This document shows, piece after piece, positions 1 through 10,999 of a DNA stretch of 64,000 nucleotides. Under the pieces are notes generated by a model, which made no database searches, had not been told where the DNA came from, and saw only the letters and a program-made list of their open reading frames with translations. The position numbers and the translations under genes were made by a program. Positions within the stretch are counted from its first letter, which is position 1. Each line of letters begins with the position of its first letter. The DNA is from Fagopyrum homotropicum (taxonomy: Eukaryota > Streptophyta > Magnoliopsida > Caryophyllales > Polygonaceae), in assembly GCA_033239125.1 (NCBI GenBank), contig BSWB01000005.1, positions 100,439,994 through 100,503,993 on the forward strand, read 5' to 3'.

Positions 1-478
1 TGTGATGTGAATGGGTGTGGAATTATATGTGAATGTGGATATGTATGCATTGATCGACTTTGGAATGTGAGGAAGGGTATAGAGTGTCCTTTGGGGACGG
101 TATATTAGATACTTATATATATTGGGAGAGTGCAATTTGTATACCCTTACTGAGCGTGTGGCTCATTGTTGTTATATCCACATATTTTTCAGCTACTCAG
201 ACTCGGCCTGACCAAGGCAAGAACGTTGAACCCAACACCTGGATTTGAGATCATATCAGGTGGGCTGTTATGGGATGCTACCGCCTAGGATGTTTTGTGT
301 GGTTTTAAACAGTTGTGTTTTGTTAAACAGGGTTTTATGACGCATGTTAGTATGTATATATGTTGTGAAAATGGTTGTAAGATAAAGTTTTAAAATTTTA
401 CGTTTTCCGCTTTTCCGCTTATTGCTTTAAACAGGGTTAATTAACTGGTAATAAACTAGAAATGAAATAGGTGTCACA
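1..478 (+). mobile_element. Probable 3' end of an LTR retrotransposon LTR (fragment)
   Basis: The stretch has no coding content. It ends in GGTGTCACA immediately before sequence that aligns with the endonuclease part of the LINE to its right. The second LINE in this window (minus strand) continues without a break at the matching point, so 478/479 is an insertion junction. The GGTGTYACA ending resembles the LTR ends at 18806 and 54845. The left side lies outside the window, so neither a TSD nor the full length can be checked. It could also be unrelated flanking DNA beside a 5'-truncated LINE. Confidence 0.4.
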
Positions 479-483
479 GTAGT

Positions 484-1450
484 TTCCGAAGATCGATGAG
501 ATATATGATCCGAAAGCATAGACCGAGTTTTGTTGCCCTCTTTGAAACACATTGTTCCGGACCAACGGCTGATGAGATTTGCTCAAAGATGGATTTTGAT
601 TCAGTTGAGAGAGTGGAAGCCATTGGACAGAGCGGAGGTATATGGATCCTTTGGGACTCAGAAAGCTATGAGATCGTTGTTATTAGGAAAGACAGGTAGT
701 TCATCCATGCTAAGGTGGGGAATGGTGAGCAAGCCTTCTATCTTATCGTTACTTATAACGCTCTTGACATAAGGAGGCGAGGAGATGTGTGGAACGAGTT
801 GTCGGACATTATTCTGCACTCTTCTTTACTAGTGGTAATCGGGAGTGATCTTAATGTTACAAAGTGTATGGAGGAGAGCCAAGGGGGTGCCAACAAGCTC
901 TCTCAAGCATCCTAGAATTTGAAAATTGGATTAACGGTAACAACCTTATCGATGTAGGGTATGTTGGATCACCATTTACTTGGACGAGGGGTAGATCGGT
1001 ACCTACCAGAATCTCTAAGAGGCTTGATAGAGTCCTTATGACGTCGAATAGGATAACCTGGTGGCCAGTTGTGGAGGTTCGTCACTTGCCGCGGCTATCG
1101 TCGAACCATAACCCGTTGCTCTTAACCTTGGATAAGGAGTGTGTTACTAACCCGAAACGACGACCTTTTCGTTTCCCGACAGCTTGGCTTATCCACCCAG
1201 AATTTCCCCAGATTATTGAAGAAGCTTGGGATAAGCTGGCGGGTTTACCGGAGGCGCTGGCTCTTTTGCAGAAAGTATTGCAACGCTGGAATAAGGACAT
1301 GTTTGGCAATATTTTCCTGAGGAAGGAGGCCCTTATCAAGCAGTTAGAGATGATTAATGTGAGTTTGCATTCAAATCCAACAACAAACCTTATCCGGCAG
1401 GAGAGTACGACCAATATGGAATTAAAAAAGGTACTTGAATAGGAAGAGCT
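484..1450 (+). pseudogene. LINE endonuclease domain (APE-like), broken
   Basis: Conserved endonuclease blocks are readable in three frames. RYMIRKHRPSFVALFETH is near 496-550 and the SDLNVTK block near 845-867. FTWTRGRSVPTRISKRLDRV lies at about 975-1035. The catalytic SDH motif reads SNHNPLLL near 1101-1125, a D-to-N change. Frameshifts near 700 and 900 and in-frame stops break the reading. In an intact element this domain nicks target DNA to prime reverse transcription. A minus-strand open stretch over 1082-1414 is a shadow of this domain. Confidence 0.88.
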
Positions 1451-2912
1451 TTTATGGTGTCAAAAATCTAGACAGTAATTGATCTCGTGTGGGGACAAGA
1501 ATACCGCCTTCTTTCACCTTTCGACCATTGTTCGACGGAAACGTAACAAGATTATGGCCCTTAAGCTCGATAATGGTGTTTGGTCGCTTGAGCAGAAAGT
1601 GTTGGAAGAGCATCCTGTAGCGTTCTTTAAGGAACTCTATGAACCGAGTGACCTCTCCTTGCTGAGGGTCCTCCCTAGAGGGGATGCACAAGGTCTTACC
1701 AATAGCCAAAGGAATACCCTCTTGGTGTCGTGTGAGGAAATGGAGATTGTCAAAGCGTTGAAGGAAATGAGAGCTCTTAAAGCGCCCGGACCGACCAGCC
1801 TGTGTTCTATCAACGTCTTTGGAGAACGGTTGGGGAATTGATGACGAGGTTTGTAAAGGATTTATTCTACACAGGGACTCTTCCTCCAGCTACCAATGAG
1901 ACTCTCTTTGTCTTGATCGGGAAAACGTCAAACCTGAGCGGATTCAACAATTCCGTCCTATTAGTTTATGTAATGTAAACTATAAGGTGATTACAAAAAT
2001 TCTAGCCAACCACATCAAACCGTTTATGAGCTCACTGGTTAGTCCTTTTCAAGGTAGTTTCATCCTAGGAAGGTTGATCTCGGATAATATTGTATTAGCT
2101 CAAGAGATCGTTCACTCAATGGGTAAGAAGAAGGGCAAGAAGGGTTGGATGATCCTGAAATTAGACCTGGAAAAGGCCTACGACAAGATTCGGTGGGAGT
2201 TTGTGATCGATACTCTTTAGAGCATGCAGTTCCCGGAGGTTCTTGTGGAAAGGATAAAGACATGCATTTCGACTAGTTCCATGAGACTTCTATGGAATGG
2301 GGAAAAGACGACGAAATTCCAAACAACGAGAGGCATCAGGCAAGGGGACCCTCTGTCACCCTAGCTCTTTGTCCTTTGCTTAGAGAGACTTGGGTTGTTA
2401 ATTGAGAAAGTTGTTTGAGAGGGACTGTGGAAACCGATCAAACTTTCAAGAGGAGGGCCAGCTTTATCGCACTTATTTTTTGTTGATGATATTCTTTTAT
2501 TCGCAGAAGCTTTTGACGCCCAAATCAGGACTATTAAAAGTATCTTGGAGGAGTTCTACGGTGCCTCAGGCCAACGGGTGAGCCTCGAGAAGTCAAAGAT
2601 TTATGTGTCTCACAACATTAGGGGGACTATGGAGCATCATCTTAGTGAGATATGTGGGATACAGTATACAAGAAATCTAGGGATGCACCTGGGTATCCCG
2701 TTAGTCCATGGGTCCTTGCAGGATGGAAAACCAAGCATTTGAGCCTTGCTGGTCGTACAACTCTAGTCAAGTCAGTATTGTCGGCCATGCCTTTACACTA
2801 CATGAGCACCGTCTTACTCCTTGAGAGCACCTTAAAGGCTATGGATAAGATTTGCCGTCGCTTTATTTGGGAGGAAGTTGATGGTCAAAGGAAAATCCAT
2901 AAGCTCAAATAG
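1451..2912 (+). pseudogene. LINE reverse transcriptase domain, broken
   Basis: Fingers and palm blocks of a plant L1 reverse transcriptase are visible. They are the LKAPGP block near 1775, the SPFQGSFILGRLISDN block near 2041-2090 and LKLDLEKAYDKIRWEF near 2158-2200. RQGDPLSP follows near 2338, and the catalytic FVDDILLFAEA is near 2479-2511. At least three frame changes and several stops (for example at 2218 and 2363) separate the blocks. The catalytic aspartates are still written in the DNA, but no continuous product is possible. Confidence 0.9.
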
Positions 2913-4340
2913 GATAAAGTCTGCCAATCAAGAGTACGCGGGGGGCTAGGGATTAGGATGGCAAGAGAGATAAATTTAGCCTTCATAAGTAAGCTGAGTT
3001 GAAGAACGTCCATGCACAGGGACCAAATTTGGGCTAGGGTGCTTCTGGCAAAGTACAAGCCTAGGTCCCAAGAGTGGCCTCAATCCCTGTGTTGGAAAAG
3101 GGGTAGTTCCCATGTATGGAGAGGCATTGTGACGGGATATAACCAGGTGATTGCTTCCAACATTGGTTAGAGTGTGAAGAATGGGAGAAAAGCCAAGTTT
3201 TGGAGCGATATTTGGATATCTTCGGTTCCTCTTGCTCAAGCTTGTCAAGTTCCCCTTACACAACAAGATCTGACGTTATCGGTTAGGGAAGTTTGGCGAG
3301 AGGATGAAGGGTGGGACTGGAGCTACTTGGCTACCCGATTAAGCAACTCGAACTTCCTACGGTTAGTAGCAACAAGATTGTGGTTGGAAGGAGAACATGA
3401 AGACACTGTGAGATGGTTACCAACCCAAGATGGTAGCTTCTCTATCAATTTTGTACACCATAGGATAAGGAGCCTGCGCAGACATACATAAGTTAGGGAA
3501 GGGTTGTTTAATAAAATCTAGAAGATTAGGGTGCAAGAAAGAATTCGTTATTTCATGTGGGAGGTTGCTTGGACTGAAGTGCTAACCAATAAAGAGCGGT
3601 GTAGGAGACACATCTCCAATTCACCGTATTGTCTAGCATGTCCTACTACAGAGGAGACATTACTACATTTTCTCAGAGACTGCAAGTTTGTGAGGGACAT
3701 ATGGCTCAAATTGGTACCCATTGACCTCCACTCAGCGTTCTTTTCCTTGGACTGGGAAGGCTGGCTTTATGAAAATGTTAATATGGGGAAGCTTGCTGTT
3801 CCTCAAATAAGCTGGAATGAGTTATCCGGGATTACGATCTGGTGGATCTGGAGATGGCGGAATGCAAGAACATTCAATGTAAGCTATATACCGCAAGATA
3901 AGGTGAGATTCCTTGAAGCTTCTTTTAAGGAGTCGTATGAGGCATGGGGTAAAAGCAAGGGTTTAAGACCAGCAATGAAGTAGGAAAAGCTTGTCGACTG
4001 GTGTAAGCCGAATGTGGGTTGGATAAAGGTTAACTCAGACGGGGCTCTGAGGGGGGAACAGGGAAGAGTTGTTGTTGGTGCGGTGATTAGAAACGGATAT
4101 GGGGAATGGATCCAGGGGGTTGCGATCAACCTCAGAATGGCGTCAGTTCCGGAAGCATAACTTTGGGGAGCTTTACAAGGTAAGGAGCTTGCTTGGGAGT
4201 TGAGATTCCGGAAGGTCAAGGTTGACTCTCTCCTCATCGTCGGATGGATTTCCAATGGAGTCAACAATGTTCACCCTCTTTCTAGCCTGGTTATCCAATG
4301 TCAAGGCTTCCTCACTCGAGATTGACAGTTGATACTCGAG
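2913..4340 (+). pseudogene. LINE zf-RVT and RNase H C-terminal region, broken
   Basis: The open stretch 3531-3983 carries the zf-RVT signature: RIRYFMWEVAW, then a Cys/His pattern in CLACPTTEETLLHFLRDC. From about 3990 to 4330 a plant RNase H-like fold is readable. It starts at VNSDGALRG, continues through VVVGAVIRNGYGEWIQG and ends with KVDSLLIVGW. A stop at about 4158 interrupts it. The same order closes the minus-strand LINE at 28627-30251. Confidence 0.86.
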
Positions 4341-4642
4341 CATACTTACAAGGAAGGAAATAGAGCCGTAGATGCAAATTTCACTTTGACCCTCGATCTT
4401 GGTGTTCACCGTTTGTCGGAGCCGCCTCTTTATGTCAAGAACATTCTTTTAGATGATTTGAGAGGAATGTCCCTCCCTCGTATTATCCGCTTGTAATTGT
4501 TTTTTTTGTTTAATAAAAGCGCTTAGGCGCGGGGAGCTTCGGTTCTTTTTTCATAAAAAAAACACTAATGATTTGGTCCATAGAATCTATCAAGTCTTAA
4601 ACAAGGTACTTTAAATATGACACGGATTAGTTGTACTTCTTA

Positions 4643-4685
4643 CTAGAAATCATGTTGGTGCTACGCATGAGACTACTAATATTAT
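4643..4685 (-). mobile_element. Helitron-like 3' terminus (minus strand)
   Basis: On the minus strand the sequence reads CTCATGCGTAGCACCAACAT, then GATTTCTAG followed by T. This is an imperfect hairpin about 10 nt upstream of a CTAG end, with insertion before T. That layout is the known Helitron 3' signature (hairpin, CTRR, target AT). The matching 5' TC end was not found, so element length is unknown. Confidence 0.5.
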
Positions 4686-4916
4686 TTTGTTGCATTTTGC
4701 ATCCAATGTTCTTTTATTTTGTACATTTTGTGATTATTATAAATTCATTAATTTTTAATCTCTCATTTTACATCTAGATAAGGATTCTTATTTTACATGT
4801 AGATAAGTATTATGTTGTCATAATTTTTAAAACCTATAATAAAATTTACTAAATAAATATGATTACATTTTTTAAAGAGAGTATTTAGTGCTCTAAAACC
4901 CTATTTTACATGTATA

Positions 4917-4960
4917 CTAGAAAATCATGCTCATGCTACGCACGAAACTAAAATATATCT
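4917..4960 (-). mobile_element. Second Helitron-like 3' terminus (minus strand)
   Basis: The minus strand reads TTCGTGCGTAGCATGAGCAT, then GATTTTCTAG followed by T. It matches the terminus at 4643 and keeps the same hairpin and CTAG end. Two such ends 274 bp apart suggest tandem or nested non-autonomous Helitrons of one family. The 5' ends were not located. Confidence 0.5.
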
Positions 4961-5746
4961 TTTCTATTTTCTCATTTTAATTTTCTATTTGTATACTAAG
5001 TTTATATTATACAAGTAGGGGACCTTTGTAAACAACCAACTGTATATGAAATTAACAAAAAAGTTATATACATGATCTTAAATTTACTAAGGCACTAAAA
5101 ACTTCGTATTCCAACGGTGTTCATTGAGCTCGGATGCCTGGTGTCGGTGCCCATATTTCGAATTTTTTTTAATATTAGGTCAAGCTCCGGCTGTTGGTGC
5201 CCGGAAATTGAAAATCAAGTAAATAACACACTCCAAAATTAAACAATAAGGGGACCTTTAGTAAGTTAGGTAAGTTTTAATACTTGTTTTCTTTCCGATG
5301 AAGTATAACTTGTCAATGAGAAATTTGTTGTCGGATAACGTAATTTAGGTAAAGGAAAAGGATAGTGCATAAAACCATCAATCTACTATATAGAAATTTC
5401 ATAAGGTTGTAACCTCCTCAACGATGACAATTTTGTACATGCTTCAGTTAGGCTATAGAAAAAGTAGAATGAGTGATGTTTTGGTGGAAAAAAATTATTT
5501 GTTTTATAGTGGCATTGGAATAGGAAAAAAACATGTGTAATGGTGAGACTCGTACATCAAAGGTTTGTAATTTAATATGGTCAAAGGTTTGTAACTTATT
5601 ATTTTGATGTAGTTTTATAGAAGGTAAACAAGCGAATATTGACTTAAATTTTTAATATTTTTTTTATGTAGTTTGACAGGTCTTAAACCATTAAGTAGTT
5701 TTAATGCAGTTTATAAAAAATGTTGGAAATTATTTGCTTAAATCAT

Positions 5747-5869
5747 TTAGTGCTCTAAAATCCTATTTTACGTGTCTTTTGAAGTGTATATTGATGGTGT
5801 AAATCATTTAGTGTTCTAAAATCCTATTTTACTTGTCTTTAGAAGAAATTACTAGAAGGTCTTAAATCA
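5747..5869 (+). repeat. 56-bp imperfect tandem module
   Basis: A module starting CATTTAGTGCTCTAAAATCC occurs at about 5747 and again 56 bp later. A third start, AAATCATTTAG, is cut by the MITE and hAT insertions. It is non-coding. Confidence 0.55.
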
Positions 5870-7589
5870 TTTAGGGCTAAGGATAACAATGGGGCGGAGT
5901 TGGGGCAGGGACTACCCTCCTCATCCCCTGTAACACCCCAAATTTTACAACTTAGGGAGTTACTGGTTAGGACCGCACAGTGGGTCCCGACCTTAGTTTG
6001 ACAACAATTTAACATGATCTTACAACAAGGCACCGATAAGGAAAAACTAAAAATCATAAAATAGTTTTTATCAATGCATGTATGTGACCAGATCAACTAC
6101 AGCCGGAAAAGTAATATATCAAAGTACGGAAGGAAACGATGTTCAACTGAAAAACCCACAAATGCAAAAACTGCAAAAACGTCCTAAAGTACGACACCCC
6201 GGCTGACCACTACCATCTGGATCACTCGGCATCTGCTCTAACCTGTGTCAAATCTAAACAACATATCAACCGTTAGCTAACTAACCAAATATAAGCAAAA
6301 TGATAACAGCACAAACACAAGCAGAAACAAAAATAAACAAACAACATGCTGGCACTCAACCAATTATTATCTGTTATTTTAGTGATTCACATTATTCAAT
6401 TTAAGTTGTGGCACGAGAACTATTATTGGTTCTCGCCTCCGTTCCTTATCCAACTGGTGTAGGTATAGCTGACTTCCTTTGGTAGCATCACTACAAACCA
6501 TGTGTGGACTAGTCCCGAAAGAAACCCCCAGCGCCCTGCGAGCTACTGAGCGGAATGCCACCGCCCGTTACTCTTAGGCCAAAATACAGGTCGGTATTTA
6601 TATATCACAACCTATCTCTCTAACATGTCAATCACACACCACCATCATCATTTATACTCATATTTAGCAGTCAGCTAAGTAAGCCCAAAGGACTTACCTG
6701 TTATAACGCTCGACTCTTTAATGACCACTTGCTCTGTAACTGTACCCACTCAGTTGCCTGTTAAAGGCGATAAGTGTATTAGCACACTTTCGTAGATAGA
6801 AGTCTAAAACTTCTAAGATCAAATAAGTATTAAGACGTACTAGTTACATTATTAGTTTTAGGGTAAAATGACCATTTTACCCTTGGTTCCGATTTTCTCG
6901 AAGACCCTAAAATTCATGTCCAAACTCCTATTTGAAGTTCTAAAATATATCCTAACTCTTAGAATTTTATTAGGTGCGAAACTGACATTTTTCTTATGTT
7001 TCTATTTTCCGGAAGAACCGAAAAAGGTTTAACTTCGGCTCTAAATATAAAATTCTTAACGGCTTATAAAATTTCCGAATTTAATATCTAGATCATCTAT
7101 GAGGTTCTATCTAGCCTTAGAAGAAAGAATTTCTCCAAACTGTTCAGCCGATATTTTTATAATAATTCCCAAAGTCGGTTCCTCACTCTACTTTCTTATA
7201 CTTAGTCAAATTTATAAGTTCAATAAAACTGCTCAACTACCTAACTTCGGGAGCTCGTAACTTTCAATCCGACCGTTCATTTCTCACCAAATTTTAATAT
7301 GATAAACTACATATATCCGTCTACAACATATCCAAAATTCAACGGTGGATCTTTATCCAAACATTTTATAATTGATCGACAAGATGGGCTGTTCGAAACC
7401 TAAAAGCTGAAGAACTTAAATTAAATTTACAGCAGCCCTTGTCTTCCATTTTATGAAACATACTCAGCAGTTCATTAACGTTATGTTATTTATGCTTAGG
7501 CTCAACAACAACAGTTCACATACACATGGATGACAGTGAAGTTGAAGAGAGGAGGAGCAAGCTTACGGAACTGCCGTCCGGCGTTAAGG

Positions 7590-8060
7590 GGTTGGCGTTT
7601 CCGGCGGCGATGGGCTGGCGGTCCGACTGGGGTAGGCAGCGGCGGCGGCGCTGTGGTGGCTCCGGTGTAATACGAGGCTGAGCAGCGCCCTTTCTTCCTG
7701 CAGAAACGGGGCTGTTGAGTCTCGGACAGAGAAGAACGGAAAGAGGGAAAGCGAAGGGGAAGGACGGGAGAAGAGTGGCTCACCAGTCGGTCTGCAGTCG
7801 CCGGCGCGCGAGGAAGTCGACGGGAGCAGTGGTGGCGGCTTCTCCGGTGGAAAGCGAAGCGAAACAGCAGCAGCGTCGATTCCTGAGAGGGCCGGAAAGG
7901 TGAGTTCGGACAAAGAAGGCGGAAGAAGGAGAGGAAGGCTCACCTGGCTGCTGCAGTCGCCGGCGGACGGAGCGGCGCAGGTACTGGGCGGCGTTTCTGG
8001 TGGGAGCGAACTCCGGCTGGTGGTCGTGGCTTCAGCGTCGCGAGGGAGGAGGAGAAACAG
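7590..8060. repeat. GC-rich imperfect tandem duplication inside solo LTR
   Basis: A motif CTGCAGTCGCCGGCG occurs near 7792 and again near 7953, each preceded by GGCTCACC and followed by GGCGGC-rich sequence. The two halves look like an imperfect duplication of roughly 160-170 bp. The composition contrasts sharply with the AT-rich rest of the LTR. Open frames on both strands here have no recognisable domain. Confidence 0.5.
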
Positions 8061-8347
8061 CGGTTCGTTGCAAGTCCAGTAGAGGTAAGAGGTAAGCGGC
8101 AGATGGATTTTCTTTTGGATTAGGATTAGGTTAACCCTAATTAGGGTTAGGGAAAAAATAAGTGGGCTGCTAATTGGGCTTTGTAATGGCCCACACCCGG
8201 TCCGCTATGTGATTATAAATACGGATACGCAACCCGTTATTTGCGTACGGAAAATTATAAAAATACGGAAATAAATTTCCGTATTTTATAACTTATTATC
8301 TGTCTTATTTTTAACGTACAAAATTTTATTTCCGGTAATTTAGTTTA

Positions 8348-8380
8348 TCATTTTATGTGAATCTAGGTCACATAAAATGA
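8348..8380. promoter_or_regulatory. Perfect 13-bp-arm hairpin in solo LTR
   Basis: The arms TCATTTTATGTGA and TCACATAAAATGA flank a 7-nt loop, ATCTAGG. The same hairpin with 15-bp arms occurs at 16422-16458 in the related solo LTR, at about the same distance (105-135 bp) from the LTR start. It may be a transcription-factor or cruciform site; the function is unknown. Confidence 0.7.
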
Positions 8381-8483
8381 ATAGAACTAAGCTCGGTTAT
8401 TTACTTATTTATTTATTTACGATTTTCTCATCGGACTTTGGTTAATTTCAAATTATCGGAACTTAAAGTTTTCGGTTATTACA

Positions 8484-8640
8484 TCCCCGTTCGGGGAACC
8501 AAAATTGTCCCCGTCGGATCCCCGCCTCCATTGGGAAATCCCCGTCCCCATATACTATTCTCAACAGTCAATTCCCGTCGGAGTATCCCCGTCCCTGTAT
8601 AATTTTTTCGTCAAAAAAAAAAATCAAAGTTAGAAAATTT
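8484..8640. repeat. hAT subterminal repeats (left side)
   Basis: TCCCCGT-type motifs recur in TCCCCGTTCGGGGAACC, TGTCCCCGTCGGATCCCCG, ATCCCCGTCCCCAT and TATCCCCGTCCCTG. The right end (12841-13020) carries the same motifs in inverse orientation. Subterminal repeats of this kind are the usual binding sites of hAT transposases. Confidence 0.65.
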
Positions 8641-8899
8641 CAATATATTGCTATATGCAATTAAAAGCTATAATACAAAGTACTAGTTGTATTTATAAGA
8701 CAATAATTTCATCATAGCTATTGTAATTGTAGTAGCTATGCATTCAAAAACAAACTAGCTAGTGTCTTAAAATAATTTCATCATATCTTGGAGCTTATGA
8801 GAAGATTTAGAAGAAATATTTTGCTAACCTTCTATGTTTTCATCAAAACAGGGTTTTGCTTTAACTTACCACCCAAAGTATCAACCTGAAACATCATTT

Positions 8900-10990
8900 A
8901 TAGTGTTTAAATATAATCACTTTAGAAGATAAAGCTAGAGAATCTAAATGAAGAAGAAAAGTTACTACAATCATCATCATCTTTTGCTCCATCATCATTA
9001 GACAAGTCATGATATAGTGTCTCAATTGATTGACCTGTACAAAGGCGAATAAGTTATATATACAAACAACATATATGATTAACTTTAAGAAAAAAGTTTG
9101 AGTACCTTCATCGACAATTTCTGACCAAAGCCAACTTTTATCACACATAAAGTGCTCAAAAACATCAGGAGAGAGTCTACTACGATAAGGATCCATTATG
9201 CTCCCGCTGGTACTAAATGCCGATTCAGAAGCTACTATTGTTAGAGGTATGACAAATATATCTCTAGCCATCCTTGCTACAATTGGATATTTGCTTCCAT
9301 TTGTCTTCCACCATTCCAATATGTCAAAATCTCTGCTTTTAGGATGAAGTCTCTCTTCAAAATATAGATCAAGTTCATTCTTACCAAAATCAACTAAGTT
9401 TTCAGGTTGAACACTTTGATTAAAGAGATCATCAAATCGGACGATATTGGAAGCGGCATGAGTAGACAAAAAGGAAGAAGGAGAAGAGTACACCGAATCA
9501 CATTCCCCATCATCATGTCTTTCACTACTATACTTCAGCTCATACTCAAAAATTAGATCATGACAAACTTTTTTCATTTTCTCAACTTCTTCACCTTTAT
9601 AAACATATAAAATCTTGAGCTTATACCTTGGATCCAACATTGCACCAACCGCCATTATCCCATGAATTTCAAGCCAATATTTATCAAACTTATCCAACAT
9701 TACCTTAACCATCTCTTTTATCGACTCACTTGAATCTTCAACCCATAGAGACAAAGCCCACTTAATCTCAAACAACTTAGGAGGATAAAGGTTAGTAGTA
9801 GGATATTTACTTTCAGAAAACATTTCAATCACATCACGAAGCAGTTGTAGTCTTCCACACATATCCTTAGCCAACTCCCATTGATCATTTGTAGGATAGA
9901 CTTTTAAGAAGATTCACGTTGTTTCAAATGAATAAACATGTTTTTATAAGGTAAAGTTGTTTGAAGAATCATGTGAGTAGAGTTCCATGTCGTCTTACAA
10001 TCTAAGGTCAACTTCTTTGCATAAGGTATCCCTAGTTGACGACAAGCATCCTCAAATCTCCCCTCCCTCTTTAGAGTCCCCCTCCAAAATGTAACACTCT
10101 CCCGATATTTTCAATCTCTTTCACCATTTTCTCCATTCCAACTTTAACAATCAAATTCAGGATATGTGCAGCACAACGCATATGAAAATGCTCTCCTTGA
10201 AGCATAAGATTTTCCTACTCAAGCTTTTCCAAAACTAGATTTACAAGAGCATCATTGGTAGAGCAATTGTCTACTATTAAGGTAGATAACTTTTTATCAA
10301 TATTCCAATCTAAAATGCAAACAGTTAATACATTACACAAAGCCTCAGTCGTATGAGAGCATCATACAAAAGATTGATTAGAATAAGAATATGAAATTAC
10401 CGAAAAGAAATTACAATATTTATTAAAAGTTACCTAATAATTCGACTTTCAACTTTTCAATTTGAATCAATCCAATGAGTTGTGATCACCATGAATCCTT
10501 GACGTTGATTTTCAGTAGTCCACATATCCGTTGTTATTACAACTCTACTCTCATTGCTTGAAATCAACTTCATCATTTTTGTCTTCTCAAAATCATATAC
10601 CTTCTTAACATCACTCTTTAAAGTATTTCTACTTGACATAGTGAATCTTGGTTGAAGGCTGGCCACAAGTCTTCTAAAGCTTACTTGCTCAACTATAGAC
10701 AATGGTTGACCATGTAAAATAACATAATTTGCCAACTCTTTCCTAGAAACTTCTTGTTTGAACTCTTTGAAAACAAGTTGAGAGTTGCCCTCCAATGTTT
10801 TTCCATAACCAATTTCTGTTGTGACTTTGATTTTGCTTCATGCCACTACTCAAAACAAATTCTATAGTGATCATGCAAATGTGTGGTGCCATTTTTAGAA
10901 TTACCTCCTAATTTCTTTGAGCAGTAGGTGCAAACAGATTTCTTTACACCCTCCACTGTTTCTTTTGTAAAATGAGCCCACACAGAAGAA
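8900..10990 (-). pseudogene. hAT transposase gene (BED zinc finger, RICESLEEPER-like), broken
   Basis: Reading leftward on minus, a BED zinc finger (CTYCSKKLGGNSKNGTTHLH, then DHYRIC) lies at about 10990-10850. The RNase H-like transposase core starts at 10795, with SRKELANYVILHGQPLSIVE and VITTDMWTTENQRQGFM. A middle part (IDKKLSTLIVDNCSTNDALV, HMRCAAHILNLIVK) spans about 10350-10130 in shifting frames. The C-terminal dimerisation region (IVARMARDIFVIPLTIVASE, then SAFSTSG) is within 9874-9100. A GT-AG intron is plausible at about 9100-9035, with the last exon ending near 8930. Frameshifts near 10450, 10080 and 9900 suggest it is inactive. It would have moved the enclosing element. Confidence 0.88.
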
Positions 10991-10999
10991 GTCAACCTT

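Larger units (their letters stand above)
479..4562 (+). mobile_element. Decayed L1-type LINE (non-LTR retrotransposon)
   Basis: Endonuclease, reverse transcriptase, zf-RVT and RNase H follow in the usual order of plant L1 elements. They are spread over several short open stretches in changing frames with many stops. The element ends in a short A-rich run at about 4553-4562. The 5' end, including ORF1, is missing and replaced by LTR-like sequence. It is homologous to the minus-strand LINE at 28.4-42.6 kb, which is less damaged. It cannot encode a working product. Confidence 0.93.
4563..5869. other. AT-rich non-coding stretch with old repeat modules
   Basis: There is no gene. The stretch holds two Helitron 3' termini (listed separately) and a short module beginning ATTTAGTGCTCTAAAA that recurs at about 4889, 5748 and 5804, with a looser copy at 13289. 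A roughly 60-bp segment at about 4828-4880 (AATTTTTAAAACCTATAATA onward) is nearly identical to one at about 26920-26970 on the same strand. This suggests the flanks of the nested block derive from the same older repeat family. Confidence 0.6.
5929..8483 (-). mobile_element. Solo LTR, 2555 bp, inserted in the hAT left end
   Basis: The minus strand begins TGTAATAACCGAAAACTTTA and ends GGGTGTTACA. The flanking 5-bp duplication TCCCC at 5924-5928 and 8484-8488 lies exactly in the hAT subterminal repeats. There is no internal region, so this is a solo LTR left by LTR-LTR recombination. Start, end and a perfect hairpin (8348-8380) match the solo LTR at 16318-18806, so both belong to one family. 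A GC-rich block at about 7560-8090 holds open stretches on both strands that look compositional. The LTR ends and layout resemble those of the chromodomain gypsy element at 14.4 kb, so Tekay-like origin is inferred. Confidence 0.92.

Noticed and set aside
7502..8082. Several overlapping open frames on both strands
   Set aside because: They lie in the GC-rich block of a solo LTR, lack stops because of composition, and show no family resemblance.
8894..9874. A domesticated host hAT gene (DAYSLEEPER type)
   Set aside because: The frame sits inside a transposon with matching inverted ends and a perfect 8-bp duplication, and the gene is broken by frameshifts, so it is a mobile copy, not a domesticated one.
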